A stretch of DNA of 64,000 nt from Saccharomycopsis fibuligera x Saccharomycopsis cf. fibuligera (lineage: Eukaryota; Ascomycota; Saccharomycetes; Ascoideales; Saccharomycopsidaceae). Positions 1-8,881 of this stretch are shown piece by piece. The DNA lies in NCBI GenBank assembly GCA_001936135.1, contig CP012819.1, positions 1,521,501-1,585,500 of the forward strand. The letters are read 5' to 3'. A program made the translations under genes and the position numbers. The stretch's first letter is position 1. The number at the start of each line of letters is the position of its first letter. The notes under the pieces are model-generated. The model searched no databases. It was not told the origin of the DNA and saw only the letters and a program-made list of their open reading frames with translations.

Positions 1-1
1 T

Positions 2-700
2 TTTGACTTGGACGGGACGTTGGTGGACTCCACCGACGCGGTGGTGAAAACATGGGAGGACTACCGCGCCAGGTACGGCATTGATCTCACGGGCTTGTAC
101 GAGAAGTCGCACGGTGCCCGCACGGTTGAAACCTTCAGCAGGTACTTCCCGCAGTTGGCGGACCAGACAGGCGGCGGCGACATCGCGGTGGCGGCCAAGT
201 TGTTTGACCAGCTGATTGCCTTGGACAACGGCCACTTGGCGAAGCCCATCGCGGGGGCGCCAGAGTTGCTCAGCAGTATCAACGGGTCGGCCGAGCTGCA
301 GAAATGGGCGGTGTGCACGTCAGGCAGTCCCGGGTTGGCCCACGCCTGGTTCAAGACCGTGTTGCCGGTGTCTGAGCCCAGGGTGTTTGTGACTGCTGAC
401 GACGTTCGCCGCGGGAAGCCGCACCCGGAACCATACTTGCAGGGCGCCAGGCTCGTCGCTGAGCAAATAGCGTTGGCCAAGCCCGTCCAGGAGGTGAAGG
501 CGGTCGTCTTCGAAGACGCTCCCGCGGGGATCAAGGCCGGCAAGGCCGCCGGGGCTGTTGTGGTTGGTATTTTGAGCTCGTTCGAGGACCCGCAGTTGTT
601 GTTCAGCGCCGGCGCAGACTACGTCGTCAGAGATCTCAGGAGCGTGAAGTTGGTCAGCAACACCGACGCGGGCATGGTGTTTGAGGTCGAGCACATTTAG
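2..700 (+). CDS. HAD-family sugar phosphatase (Dog/Gpp-like), 5' end outside window
   Basis: This is the 3' part of a haloacid-dehalogenase phosphatase related to yeast Dog1/Dog2 (2-deoxyglucose-6-phosphate phosphatases) and Gpp1/2. The frame is open from base 2 and starts inside motif I, FDLDGTLVDS, with the nucleophile and acid/base aspartates, so the start codon lies a few codons upstream of the window. Motif II is CTSGSPG. The motif III lysine is in RGKPHPEPY. Motif IV is VVFEDAPAGIKAG, with the metal-binding acidic pair. The 233 residues present are close to the family length of about 240, so little is missing. The expected role is dephosphorylation of a small sugar or polyol phosphate in the cytosol; the exact substrate cannot be read from the sequence. 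Codons are strongly G/C-ending, unlike most of the window. Confidence 0.85.
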   Translation, partial: FDLDGTLVDSTDAVVKTWEDYRARYGIDLTGLYEKSHGARTVETFSRYFPQLADQTGGGDIAVAAKLFDQLIALDNGHLAKPIAGAPELLSSINGSAELQKWAVCTSGSPGLAHAWFKTVLPVSEPRVFVTADDVRRGKPHPEPYLQGARLVAEQIALAKPVQEVKAVVFEDAPAGIKAGKAAGAVVVGILSSFEDPQLLFSAGADYVVRDLRSVKLVSNTDAGMVFEVEHI

Positions 701-729
701 CAGCAGCCGTGGCCCGTGGCGGCCACCGG

Positions 730-820
730 CAGATAGCAGATAGCAGATAGCAGATAGCAGATAGCAGATAGCAGTTAGCAGTTAGCAGTTAGCAGTTAGC
801 AGTTAGCAGTTAGCAGTCAG
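730..820. repeat. 7-bp minisatellite, CAGATAG x6 then CAGTTAG x6
   Basis: Thirteen head-to-tail 7-bp units start 30 bases after the phosphatase stop. Six units are CAGATAG (730-771), six are CAGTTAG (772-813) and the last is CAGTCAG. Each variant forms one pure block. This suggests that a point-mutated unit was amplified by slippage. It lies in the spacer between two same-strand genes. Confidence 0.95.
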
Positions 821-926
821 TAGAATAGTAATACAAGTCGCTTTTCGTGGATCCGTGCGCGATGGTGCAATGTGGCGCATGTCGCCCGCGATCTCCAGTA
901 GACGCTGCTATCGCGGTGCACAAGGA

Positions 927-934
927 TATATAAA
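927..934 (+). promoter_or_regulatory. TATA box of the aminotransferase gene
   Basis: TATATAAA lies about 140 bases upstream of the ATG at 1074. It is the only good TATA element in this 373-base spacer, which otherwise holds the minisatellite and the CAA-rich leader. Confidence 0.5.
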
Positions 935-1029
935 GGGTATAACCTCCTCCAAGATCCACTTTGGTCTGTGGGCGCTTTCTTTGCCACCGGGTCGTCGAGC
1001 GTAGCAAGACAGGCCAGCGAAGAAGCAAA

Positions 1030-1032
<3 letters not shown>

Positions 1033-1068
<36 letters not shown>
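1033..1068 (+). repeat. (CAA)12 in the 5' leader
   Basis: Twelve CAA triplets end five bases before the ATG at 1074. CAA-rich unstructured leaders are common in well-translated yeast mRNAs. Read in another frame the run gives a false poly-Q ORF. Confidence 0.9.
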
Positions 1069-1073
1069 AAGCA

Positions 1074-2693
1074 ATGGTTGACTTCCCACTCGCCCACCAC
1101 CTCGCCGAAAGAGTCGTCAGGCGCAAAGTGGTCAAGCACTTCTCCAGAGAGCCGCCTGCCGGGACAGCTGTTGCGAAAAACCCCATCGAACTTGCCCCAG
1201 GGACGCCGAACTACGGGCTCTTCCCAGTCGACTCCATCGTGCTCAACTTGCTCGAAAAGCCGTTCCAGCAAAACGTCCACACAAAGCCGGCTTTCAAAGA
1301 CGCAGTGGCCAGGTACCAGGGAAGCGACAAGTCCAAAACCGAAGCAGATATCTATCCGCAGGCGTCTGCGGCGGGCTTCAGGAACACCAGCGTCGGCGAG
1401 ACTGGCGTTCAAGCCGTCATCACCAAGGAGACCAGCAGCGTGGCAAACTCCATCAACATCAAAGACTCGTTCCAGTACTCGAGCGTCGAGGGCTTCCCGC
1501 AGTTGCTCGAGCTTACCAAAGAGCTTGTCGCCAGGCTCCATTCGCCGCCGTTGGACGACGGCCAGTGGGGCACGGTCCTCACAAACGGCGGCGGCGACGG
1601 GTTGAACAAGTTGTTCAGTTTGTTGGTGAACCCGGGGGACACTGTTCTTGCTGAAGAATTCACGTTTGTGCCAACCGTCTGGTCCATCGAGGACTTCGGA
1701 GGCTATGTGCATCCCGTCGAGCTAGACTTGGAGAAAGACGGCATTGATCCTGCCAAGTTGGACCGGCTACTCGAGACCTGGGAGGCTGCCTTTCCATCCA
1801 GAAAGAAGCCCCACGTTTTGTATACCATCGCCAGTGGCCAGAACCCAACGGGGCTAAGCCAGTCTTACGAGACCAGGGCCAGGCTTTACAAGGTGGCCCA
1901 AAAACACGATCTCGTCATTGTGGAGGATGACCCGTATGGCTACATCATCCTCCCTCCGTTCGACCACGCTGCCAACAAGACTTCCGTATCGTTTGATGGC
2001 CTCAGCGTTGAAGACTACGCTACCAAGCACATCAACAAGTCGTTGTTGCATTTCGACACCGACGGCCGTGTCCTACGTTCCGAGTCCTTCTCCAAGTTGA
2101 TTTCGCCTGGCATCAGACTCGGTTTTGTTGTCGGCCACAAATTTTTCCTTGACAAAGTAGCCAGGTTGACGAAATTGAGCACCAAGTTTCCGTCTGGAGC
2201 AGCCCAGGCTATCGTGTACTCTGTGATCCAGTATTGGGGCGGCATCGATGGATACTTGAATTGGGGTATCGAGGTCAGTAAGGTATACCAGCATAGAAGG
2301 GATGTCTTTTACCGCGCACTCAAGGAGTCCGAGAGTTTCAAAAAAGGATACGTTTCGTTCATTGAGGCTACTGCAGGAATGTTTATCAGCTTGAGGGTTA
2401 ACTTTCCTGGGGCTATTGAAGAAGGAAAGGATGGGAAACGTGTTTTCAAATCAACCAATGGCAAAACCTATGCTCAATTGTTAGATGAATTAAACGATGT
2501 TACTGCCGAAATTGGTGTTCATGTGGTAATTGCTGGCAGTACTTTGGCAATCAGTGATGATGTCAGCGCCACAAAAGGAAACATTCTTAGAACAACATTT
2601 GTTGCCGCATCCAATGACGATACAGAACTTATTGAGGGGGTAAACAGACTAGATAAGTCAGTTTTAAAGGTATTCAATAGTAATGGGTTTTGA
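1074..2693 (+). CDS. Aro8/Aro9-type aromatic aminotransferase (PLP, fold type I)
   Basis: The 539-residue product resembles fungal aromatic/2-aminoadipate aminotransferases (Aro8 about 500 aa, Aro9 about 513 aa). Family signatures include PGTPNYGLFP near residue 43, GGGDGLNKLFSLLVNPGD for cofactor phosphate contact, SGQNPTG, VIVEDDPYGY with the aspartate that pairs with the pyridine nitrogen, and SESFSKLISPGIRLGF with the PLP-binding Lys341. The enzyme moves amino groups between aromatic amino acids and 2-oxo acids, in Phe/Tyr synthesis and in the Ehrlich pathway. The ATG at 1074 follows the CAA-rich leader and gives the family N-terminus. Composition is odd: codons up to about 2300 mostly end in G or C, the remainder mostly in A or T. 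Whether it is Aro8, Aro9 or a further paralogue cannot be decided here. Confidence 0.88.
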   Translation: MVDFPLAHHLAERVVRRKVVKHFSREPPAGTAVAKNPIELAPGTPNYGLFPVDSIVLNLLEKPFQQNVHTKPAFKDAVARYQGSDKSKTEADIYPQASAAGFRNTSVGETGVQAVITKETSSVANSINIKDSFQYSSVEGFPQLLELTKELVARLHSPPLDDGQWGTVLTNGGGDGLNKLFSLLVNPGDTVLAEEFTFVPTVWSIEDFGGYVHPVELDLEKDGIDPAKLDRLLETWEAAFPSRKKPHVLYTIASGQNPTGLSQSYETRARLYKVAQKHDLVIVEDDPYGYIILPPFDHAANKTSVSFDGLSVEDYATKHINKSLLHFDTDGRVLRSESFSKLISPGIRLGFVVGHKFFLDKVARLTKLSTKFPSGAAQAIVYSVIQYWGGIDGYLNWGIEVSKVYQHRRDVFYRALKESESFKKGYVSFIEATAGMFISLRVNFPGAIEEGKDGKRVFKSTNGKTYAQLLDELNDVTAEIGVHVVIAGSTLAISDDVSATKGNILRTTFVAASNDDTELIEGVNRLDKSVLKVFNSNGF

Positions 2694-3128
2694 GTTCGTT
2701 GGCTAGTTTATTGATTAAGTTCATCCAGCGAGGTTGGGGGAACTAAGACTTACAGGCTTTTTTAGGTATTTATTTGCCTATATATACCTTTATTCAAAAT
2801 ACAGTAAAAGAAAAATAAAAGATTTTTTCTTGAATTTCAAGTGTGCGCCGTAATCAGAGCCAGTAGTAACTTACAGTCAAGGTACTTAGCTGTTCCAGAA
2901 TGTTTTTTTTTTCTAATAAAGATGAACAAGTGCTAACACTCGGCCCTGGAACTGGGTGTTTAAGCATTGATTACCAACTACAGTCGATAGCAACGGTTAC
3001 AAAAAAGAAAAAGCTTAAATATACATAGATTTATTCGTACTTGTAAACTTCCTAAATCAGGTCATTAAAAAAATACAGGAAGGCAAATGTCTATTTTTTA
3101 TTTTTTTTAAAAAAAAGCAAGCAAACCA
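2694..3128. other. Convergent spacer
   Basis: This 435-base A/T-rich spacer lies between the 3' ends of two convergent genes. It has T- and A-runs and TATATA-type motifs suited to 3'-end formation. I see no gene in it. Confidence 0.6.
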
Positions 3129-5069
3129 TTAAGCATTGACTCCTTGGCCGCTTGTTCTTTCATTACTGTTAGCTTCACTGCTTGTTTCACCTGTGGTATT
3201 ACCGCTAACTTGGGCTTTTTCTTCAATGTCCTTGTTATTTTCTTCGCCTTTTGTCGCGTTTGTTTCATCAGTGGCTGTGACAGAAGTGGGAGCAGCATGG
3301 GCAGAGGTAGGGGCCGACTTAGGATCAGAAACAGAATCTCCATTATTTGCTGCTTCTGCTTTTTGCTGATCGTCATCTTTCTCTTTTTCTTCCTCCTTAT
3401 TTTCTCTTTTTTTGTTTCCAGCTTTGTCTTCCAGTGCTGCTTCAGTCATTTCCACATCTTCTTCCGGCGCCTCCTCCTCCTCCTCCTCCTCCTCTTCCTC
3501 TTCCTCTTCCTCTTCCTCTTCCTCTTCCTCCTCTTCGAAATAAGGCTTCCACACTTCCACACTTCCATCACTGGCCACACTGCCATACACATTAAACAAT
3601 GAGTAACTTATATCATAATCCAATACTTTAGCAATATGTCCCCCGTGGATGAACTTTAAACATGGATCCTCATTATCTGGATCTTTGGAATATATCTCCT
3701 CGTCGAAATCTCCGGCGTCAATTTCATTCAAATCCCAAATGTAAACTCGCTTGTCTTCGGAGGCGCTACTTAGGATATTTGCTTGAGTTTTGTCAAATTG
3801 TAGCTGGGTCACAGGGCCCATTATGCCATAAAGGCTACGGAACGGACGCTCAAAATAGCGGAGATCCCATAGGGAGATCAAATGGTCAGAAGAACCGGTA
3901 GCTAGCAATGTGCCAGAAGTTGTCAGTGGGTGGAATGCAACGGCGTTGATTTGGTCAGAATGAGCATCCTTGATGTGGTATATCGGAGTGGTTATTGTTA
4001 TTGGTGAATGTTGAAGCTGCTGGGGCCGTTGTTCGTCCAAGTCAAATATTTGGAGGGAAATATCACTTGTAACCGAGGCGATTATTGATGGGTATGCCGA
4101 ATTCCAAGAGACGTCGTTAACTGCCCCCGCTTGAGTATCAATGATTTTTTGCGGCGTTATGATGGCCGTTTTTCCGTTATTTGTCGATGACAAAGACAAG
4201 TCCCAGAATGCAATTTTGCCATCTTCTGAGCCAGAAAGTAATTGATTTTCATATATTGGTGACCATTCAAGGGCCTTTCCAGGCTTGTTATGGAACTTGA
4301 GTCGGGTAAAGATTTCTCTTTGGTTACTGCTAGCATTGGTTTCGCTGGTGGCCAAGAAATCAAAGACGGCAATGTCCCCGCTGCTCAAAAAGGCAGCAAT
4401 CTTTTGGTTTTTACCATTGAAGCTCAATTTTGTCACTTCCTCATCTCCACTGTTACTGATAGTGTACTCCTTAACTACCTGGAATTTGGAATTTTCCGCA
4501 GGGCCTGAAGGGATAGGGATGGTGTTGGTGGTCAATGGGCTCAATGTTGAAGGAAGCTCCACTGTAGCGACTTGCAAAATCGTTTCAAAAGAGCCGTAGT
4601 CACTGCTGGTTGTGCTATCGGCGAAGTCACCACCACCGCTACCCGCGTCTTGGGCGTTCAAGTCCGTGGAAGAGCCGCCAATTGGCCGCTTTCTGCTGAG
4701 CAAAAACTTTGCTTTTAGACTGTTCTTGTCCTCAGAAATTTCAATTCCCTCTGGCGTAGATATCCACTTGAATATCGTTGACGGCTGGTCGAGGACAAAC
4801 GCTTGTACTGTTTCATAGAGCAAAGGAACGGTTTTCTTCCACATTTTGTATTCTTCGTTAGTGATTTTCTCTTGAAGCTTGTACTCTTCGATCGGGTTTT
4901 TGGTGAACTTTTGGCTAGTTGTGCCACTGCTGCCATTGCTGCTACCACTGTTGGCATAAGCAGCGCTACCGCTGCCGCTGCCGCTGCTGCTGGTGAGTGT
5001 GTTGCCACTGGCACTGCCGCTGCCGCTGCCCGGTTTGGAGCCTCTAGAGCTGCCAGAAGATTTTGCCAT
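3129..5069 (-). CDS. Histone-binding WD40 protein, RBBP4/Msi1/Hat2 family, acidic tail
   Basis: The 646-residue product starts with a Ser/Gly-rich tail (residues 1-50). The CAF1C/RBBP4 histone-H4-binding helix follows: IEEYKLQEKITNEEYKMWKK, then VPLLYETV. A WD40 propeller comes next, with clear repeats ending in FWDL, LWDLRY, IWDLNE and VWKP. FIHGGHIAKVLDYDIS in the last blade matches Msi1/Hat2/RbAp48. Homologues chaperone H3-H4 in CAF-1 (Msi1) or guide Hat1 acetylation (Hat2); which one this is cannot be settled by eye. After the propeller comes an uninterrupted run of about 25 glutamates and a Glu/Lys/Ser-rich tail of roughly 110 residues, so the protein is about 200 residues longer than the yeast homologues. 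The start ATG (complement of 5067-5069) is the first in frame. Confidence 0.85.
   Translation of the reverse strand: MAKSSGSSRGSKPGSGSGSASGNTLTSSSGSGSGSAAYANSGSSNGSSGTTSQKFTKNPIEEYKLQEKITNEEYKMWKKTVPLLYETVQAFVLDQPSTIFKWISTPEGIEISEDKNSLKAKFLLSRKRPIGGSSTDLNAQDAGSGGGDFADSTTSSDYGSFETILQVATVELPSTLSPLTTNTIPIPSGPAENSKFQVVKEYTISNSGDEEVTKLSFNGKNQKIAAFLSSGDIAVFDFLATSETNASSNQREIFTRLKFHNKPGKALEWSPIYENQLLSGSEDGKIAFWDLSLSSTNNGKTAIITPQKIIDTQAGAVNDVSWNSAYPSIIASVTSDISLQIFDLDEQRPQQLQHSPITITTPIYHIKDAHSDQINAVAFHPLTTSGTLLATGSSDHLISLWDLRYFERPFRSLYGIMGPVTQLQFDKTQANILSSASEDKRVYIWDLNEIDAGDFDEEIYSKDPDNEDPCLKFIHGGHIAKVLDYDISYSLFNVYGSVASDGSVEVWKPYFEEEEEEEEEEEEEEEEEEEEEEAPEEDVEMTEAALEDKAGNKKRENKEEEKEKDDDQQKAEAANNGDSVSDPKSAPTSAHAAPTSVTATDETNATKGEENNKDIEEKAQVSGNTTGETSSEANSNERTSGQGVNA
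3474..3537. repeat. GAG/GAA microsatellite coding poly-Glu
   Basis: A run of CTC and TTC triplets on the + strand encodes the poly-glutamate stretch of the WD40 protein. Pure trinucleotide composition makes its length likely to vary between strains. Confidence 0.85.
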
Positions 5070-5967
5070 TGTTGGGTGGTGCTTGAGCTTGAGTGGGTGT
5101 TGTGTCGCTCTGCAAATGAGTACGAAGGATGATCTTTGGATTCTACTCTTGGTGATGATTGTTTATTATTTTCTGTTTTCCCGCAGCTGCTTTTCCGAAC
5201 CATCCAGACGGTATACCAGATGCAGGGCTCGAAACGCACAAATATTATATAATCATCTGCATAGCTATAGATGCACCCCACTGATATATGGCTTGAGATG
5301 CCTTGTATATTTACAAAGAGCTAATAGATGTAGACTCTGCTGCTCTATCCAGGAAAGCCCAGCTGGTTAGACAGCACAAACACCTTGGCTGCTGTAGTCG
5401 TTGAAGGTGACGTTTATTTCCCAACACCTGGGGATTCTCCTGTTGCAAAAAGAGAGGATCGCAAACGTTCATTCACTGACGCATATACCGCATATTGACC
5501 AGGGTCATTTACAGAATATTGATAGGGGCGATGTCAGAAGCTTATTTGGCAAACTGTCAAAGAGCTGTTTGGCGCACGCAATTGAGACGTGTGTCTGTGC
5601 CACCTTTCAGAGATGCCTTAAACAAAAGAAGTAAAAATCACGAAACAAGGAACGTGAAACCAGATAAACTCATTTCACGTTGCTGGTACCTTGGGCAAAC
5701 AAGCTTCGTGAGTGACAGGCTGGCTGACTGACTGACTGCAAATATTACGGAGGAAAGCATGACTTATGTATAGAAGGAATCCACACCAATGACGATTTCT
5801 CAATAGCAAGCAACGGTTGCTATATGTGTTGTGTCTTAGACCTTTTCATATATATATGAGTAGGGTGCGCCTGCTTCGTTCGCATAAGAAGTTCACTTCT
5901 ACCTGAGCCACTTATCATCAAGTGCCTGGATCTGATTTTTTTCCAAAGTAGTTACGCAAAATCAACC
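5070..5967. other. Divergent promoter region
   Basis: About 0.9 kb separates the divergent WD40 and oxidoreductase genes. A TATA-like ATATATATAT at 5848-5857 lies about 115 bases before the oxidoreductase ATG. A TGACTGACTGACTG-like run lies near 5725-5738. No credible gene is present. Confidence 0.5.
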
Positions 5968-7089
5968 ATGCCTGAGACGCAAAAAGCCCCAGTCTACCAT
6001 GAGTCCACTGACAAGGCCTCATTGACCAAAATTGCTGACATCAAAATTCCTCAAATCACAGAAACCCAAGTCTTGGTCAAAGCCGTTGCCTATGCTGCTA
6101 ACCCAACTGATTTCAGACACAGAGAAGCAATAGGCGGTAAGCCAGGCGATGTTGTCGGTACCGATTTGAGTGGCTATGTTGTCAAACGGGGTGCCAAAGT
6201 TACCAAACTCAATGAAGGAGATATTGTTTCGGGAACGTTGAGAGGAAACTTTAGTCCTGACAATGGCGGGTTTGCGCAATTTGTTGCCATTGAAGAAAAT
6301 TTGGCCATCAAGTACGACAAGGCTAAGTTTGATGAGCAGAAAACATTGCCGGAAGGTACCAATCCAAGCACGCACCTCAACACTTTTGAAGCAGCCGCTT
6401 CAGTGACTTTGGGTCTCGCTACAGTGGGCTTGTCTTTTGCTCACAATTTCAAATTGCTGGCTGGAGAGAAGACCAAAAATTCAAGCAAATCAATTTTGAT
6501 TTGGGGCGGGGCCACGGCTACTGGGATTTTAGCCATTCAAGTGGCAAAGTTGGTGTATGGTTTGAACGTTGTCACTACTGCTTCCGCCAAGCACCACGAA
6601 TTCCTTGCAAGCATCGGTGCTGATAAAATCTTTGACTACAAGGATGACAAGGTTGTCGGCAACATTAAAAGCTACGCTCGTGGAAACATCGCTTATGCCT
6701 TGGACACGGTCACCACCAAAGAGACTTTCCAGCAAACATACGATGCCACCGAAGGCTCGGAGCACGTTGTTCTTGATAACTTGCTACTTTTGAGAGAAAA
6801 AGACATCAAAACTGATAGCAGGCGCAATGTTGATATTCGCTACACTTTGGTTTATGTAATCAACGGCGAGGATCACTACGCATACGGGCAGTTGTTGGGA
6901 AAGACTAGTCCTGAGTTGGTCGCGGACTACACCAAGTTTTGGCAGGAGGAGTTGCCTCCGCACTTGGACGAGATTAGGACTGCTAAGCTTACGGTGTTGC
7001 CTGCTGGACTTGGCAGTGTTAACAAGGCTTTGGAGCTTCTTGTCGATGGCCGTCAGAGCGGCGAAAAGCTTGTCTTCCGTGCTGCTTGA
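5968..7089 (+). CDS. YNL134C-like zinc-less MDR oxidoreductase
   Basis: The 373-residue product belongs to the medium-chain dehydrogenase/reductase superfamily, in the group of yeast YNL134C, YCR102C and YLR460C. The N-terminal GroES-like domain has AANPTDFRHREAIGG and VVGTDLSGYVV. The Rossmann part has ILIWGGATATGILAIQVAKL (the nucleotide-binding loop), then SIGADKIFDYKDD and the C-terminal GRQSGEKLVF. Zinc ligands of classical alcohol dehydrogenases are absent, as in the quinone reductase/enoyl reductase branch. Yeast members reduce aldehydes and respond to oxidative stress; the substrate here is inferred only to be an aldehyde, quinone or enone. Length and start agree with the family. Confidence 0.85.
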   Translation: MPETQKAPVYHESTDKASLTKIADIKIPQITETQVLVKAVAYAANPTDFRHREAIGGKPGDVVGTDLSGYVVKRGAKVTKLNEGDIVSGTLRGNFSPDNGGFAQFVAIEENLAIKYDKAKFDEQKTLPEGTNPSTHLNTFEAAASVTLGLATVGLSFAHNFKLLAGEKTKNSSKSILIWGGATATGILAIQVAKLVYGLNVVTTASAKHHEFLASIGADKIFDYKDDKVVGNIKSYARGNIAYALDTVTTKETFQQTYDATEGSEHVVLDNLLLLREKDIKTDSRRNVDIRYTLVYVINGEDHYAYGQLLGKTSPELVADYTKFWQEELPPHLDEIRTAKLTVLPAGLGSVNKALELLVDGRQSGEKLVFRAA

Positions 7090-7270
7090 GCTACTGTGTT
7101 CAGGCCGCCGTGGTATATAGCGGGCACTGGAAGGCTGGCAGACGCCTACAATATATGCCCAATGTCAAATTTTAATATATTTTAGATTCGTAAGACTAGT
7201 TCTGCCTCCTCGTAGGCGTAGAAGCAGGGCACCGAGTGCTTCAACAAAAAAAAAAACAAAAAAAAAGATA

Positions 7271-8200
7271 TCAAATCTTGTTATTCCATGCAAGACTGGC
7301 AAGCTCATGCGATACCATCGTTCCGGCTACGTTACCTTGGCCATTGGCCCTGGCAATAGATCTCATTCTTGAAGTACAGTCGCCGCAGGCAAATACGCCG
7401 TCCACGCTCGTCTTCTGGACCTCATTGACTTTGACGTATCCGCCCTGCAACTCGATGCCCAAACCTTCGGCAAAGTCAAGATTCAATAACGGCGGAGGCA
7501 GAGTGTACAAAACGTCAAGAGCCACTTTGCTGCCATTGTCGAGAACCACATTCAGTATTTGAGCACCAGTGCCTTGCGCTTCCTTGATCTTGCCCTCGAC
7601 GAACTCGACACCCTTCAGCTTTGCCGCTTCGACGAACCCGTTGTCTAGCGCACGGAGCACCAGCGGCGGAGTGAACACATGCAAGGTTTTGCTCCACGTA
7701 CGGATAACAGGTAGCATGGCAGTCAAGAATGTAGGGTTTTCGAAATAAAGACCAGTTTTCTTTCCGGCGTACTCGTAGCCGTGGCAGTATGGACAATGGA
7801 TGATGGAGTTGCCCCAAAACTGCTCGATGTTGGCGATGCCGAGCTTGTCAATCTGGTCAGTCACGCCGGTCGCGATGATAACCCTGTGGGCCTGCAACGC
7901 GTTGTCGCCGCCGCGCTTCGCAGTTTGTATGCTGAAAACATCGCCGTTTCTCGAGAGCTTGGTCACCTTGTCCTCAAGAAAACTGACGGTCTGGTACGCT
8001 TGAACTTGGGCTTTTGCGGCCTGTCTGATGTCAAGCGGCGTCTTCCCGTCGTTGGTTATGAAGTTGTGCGACTCATCGGCGTACCTGTTGCAAGGCAAGT
8101 TCAGGTCAATACAGAGGACATTGCAAAGACCACGCCCCAATGTCAAGCACGCGGCCAATCCTGCCGCGCTTCCCCCAATCACAATAGCGTCGTAAGTCAT
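7271..8200 (-). CDS. Small thioredoxin-reductase-like FAD/NAD(P) flavoprotein
   Basis: The 309-residue two-dinucleotide-domain flavoprotein has an N-terminal FAD loop AIVIGGSAAGLAACL (residues 5-19), a redox disulfide CPYC at 136-139 in HCPYCHGYE, and the C-terminal FAD motif VDGVFACGDCTS. The CPYCHGYE context and the GLYFENPTFL segment match the short bacterial and filamentous-fungal thioredoxin-reductase-like/GliT-type oxidases rather than canonical Trr1 (CATC). It probably oxidises or reduces a small dithiol or thioredoxin-like partner in the cytosol. I chose the ATG at complement 8198-8200, giving MTYDAIV; a frame extension to 8212 has no ATG. It is divergent from the first MFS transporter across a GC-rich 681-base promoter and is itself GC-rich. 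Horizontal origin is possible but unproven. Confidence 0.8.
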   Translation of the reverse strand: MTYDAIVIGGSAAGLAACLTLGRGLCNVLCIDLNLPCNRYADESHNFITNDGKTPLDIRQAAKAQVQAYQTVSFLEDKVTKLSRNGDVFSIQTAKRGGDNALQAHRVIIATGVTDQIDKLGIANIEQFWGNSIIHCPYCHGYEYAGKKTGLYFENPTFLTAMLPVIRTWSKTLHVFTPPLVLRALDNGFVEAAKLKGVEFVEGKIKEAQGTGAQILNVVLDNGSKVALDVLYTLPPPLLNLDFAEGLGIELQGGYVKVNEVQKTSVDGVFACGDCTSRMRSIARANGQGNVAGTMVSHELASLAWNNKI

Positions 8201-8881
8201 AGTTGTGCTCAATGTCGCAGTGGCTTGACGCTTTCACCCAGTCCCTCGAAAGGGTCAACTGTCCCCGAAAAAAAGAAGCAGCATGTATCGCTTTTATATG
8301 ATTTTCTTCGCGCCTGCAGGGGGTCCGTGTTTTCTATCATGGCGCCTTCTCCGAGGGGTCTCCACTGCCGGCGTTTGCCTGCGCCCCAGGAGCCTGCTGG
8401 TTCCCGCACATGCCGGCTTCTCCGGAGTGTGACCCGGCTCCGGTGCGTTCCCCGTATCCGGGAAACACTTTCTCCGGGAAACCCGTCTCCGAGAAAACCG
8501 CCCTGGTGGTGCAGTCCCAGCCGCGCGGTCTCTGCAGCGCGGACTTAACGTCTTCCCACGGAGACATTCGACGGCCAGGCTCTCCTCTCTCTCTCCCCGA
8601 GCACGCGCGCGGTTGCGTTGCGAGCCCTGCGGCGGCAAGCACCAGGAGCTCCCCGAGCAACTGCAGAAAAGGAGCAGGCGCTCAGAAGACTTTCCATGCA
8701 GGCAAGAATTGCGCGGGAAAACCTGAGCTGATTTATAATTCGCAGCCAGGGTCCCTTGAGGTGGGAAAAAAAATAGAGGGAGTGCCACCAGACTGCCGCA
8801 AGAACAAAACCAGCAATGGTGTTCCGGCTGGTATTGCAAACAGCATCCTTCCAATAGCAGCACACACACAGAGAACAAACC
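8201..8881. promoter_or_regulatory. GC-rich divergent promoter, flavoprotein/MFS1
   Basis: This shared spacer is unusually G/C-rich for the window. It is dense in CGG/CCG half-sites and TCTCCGGAG-like palindromes near 8417-8425, plus several CTCCGGGAAA/CTCCGAGAAA copies at 8470-8500. Such sites suit Zn2Cys6 regulators. Co-regulation of flavoprotein and transporter is an inference. Confidence 0.4.

Noticed and set aside
961-1605. 214-codon + frame with poly-Gln
   Set aside because: It is the CAA-rich leader and the aminotransferase gene read in the wrong frame; the product has no family features.
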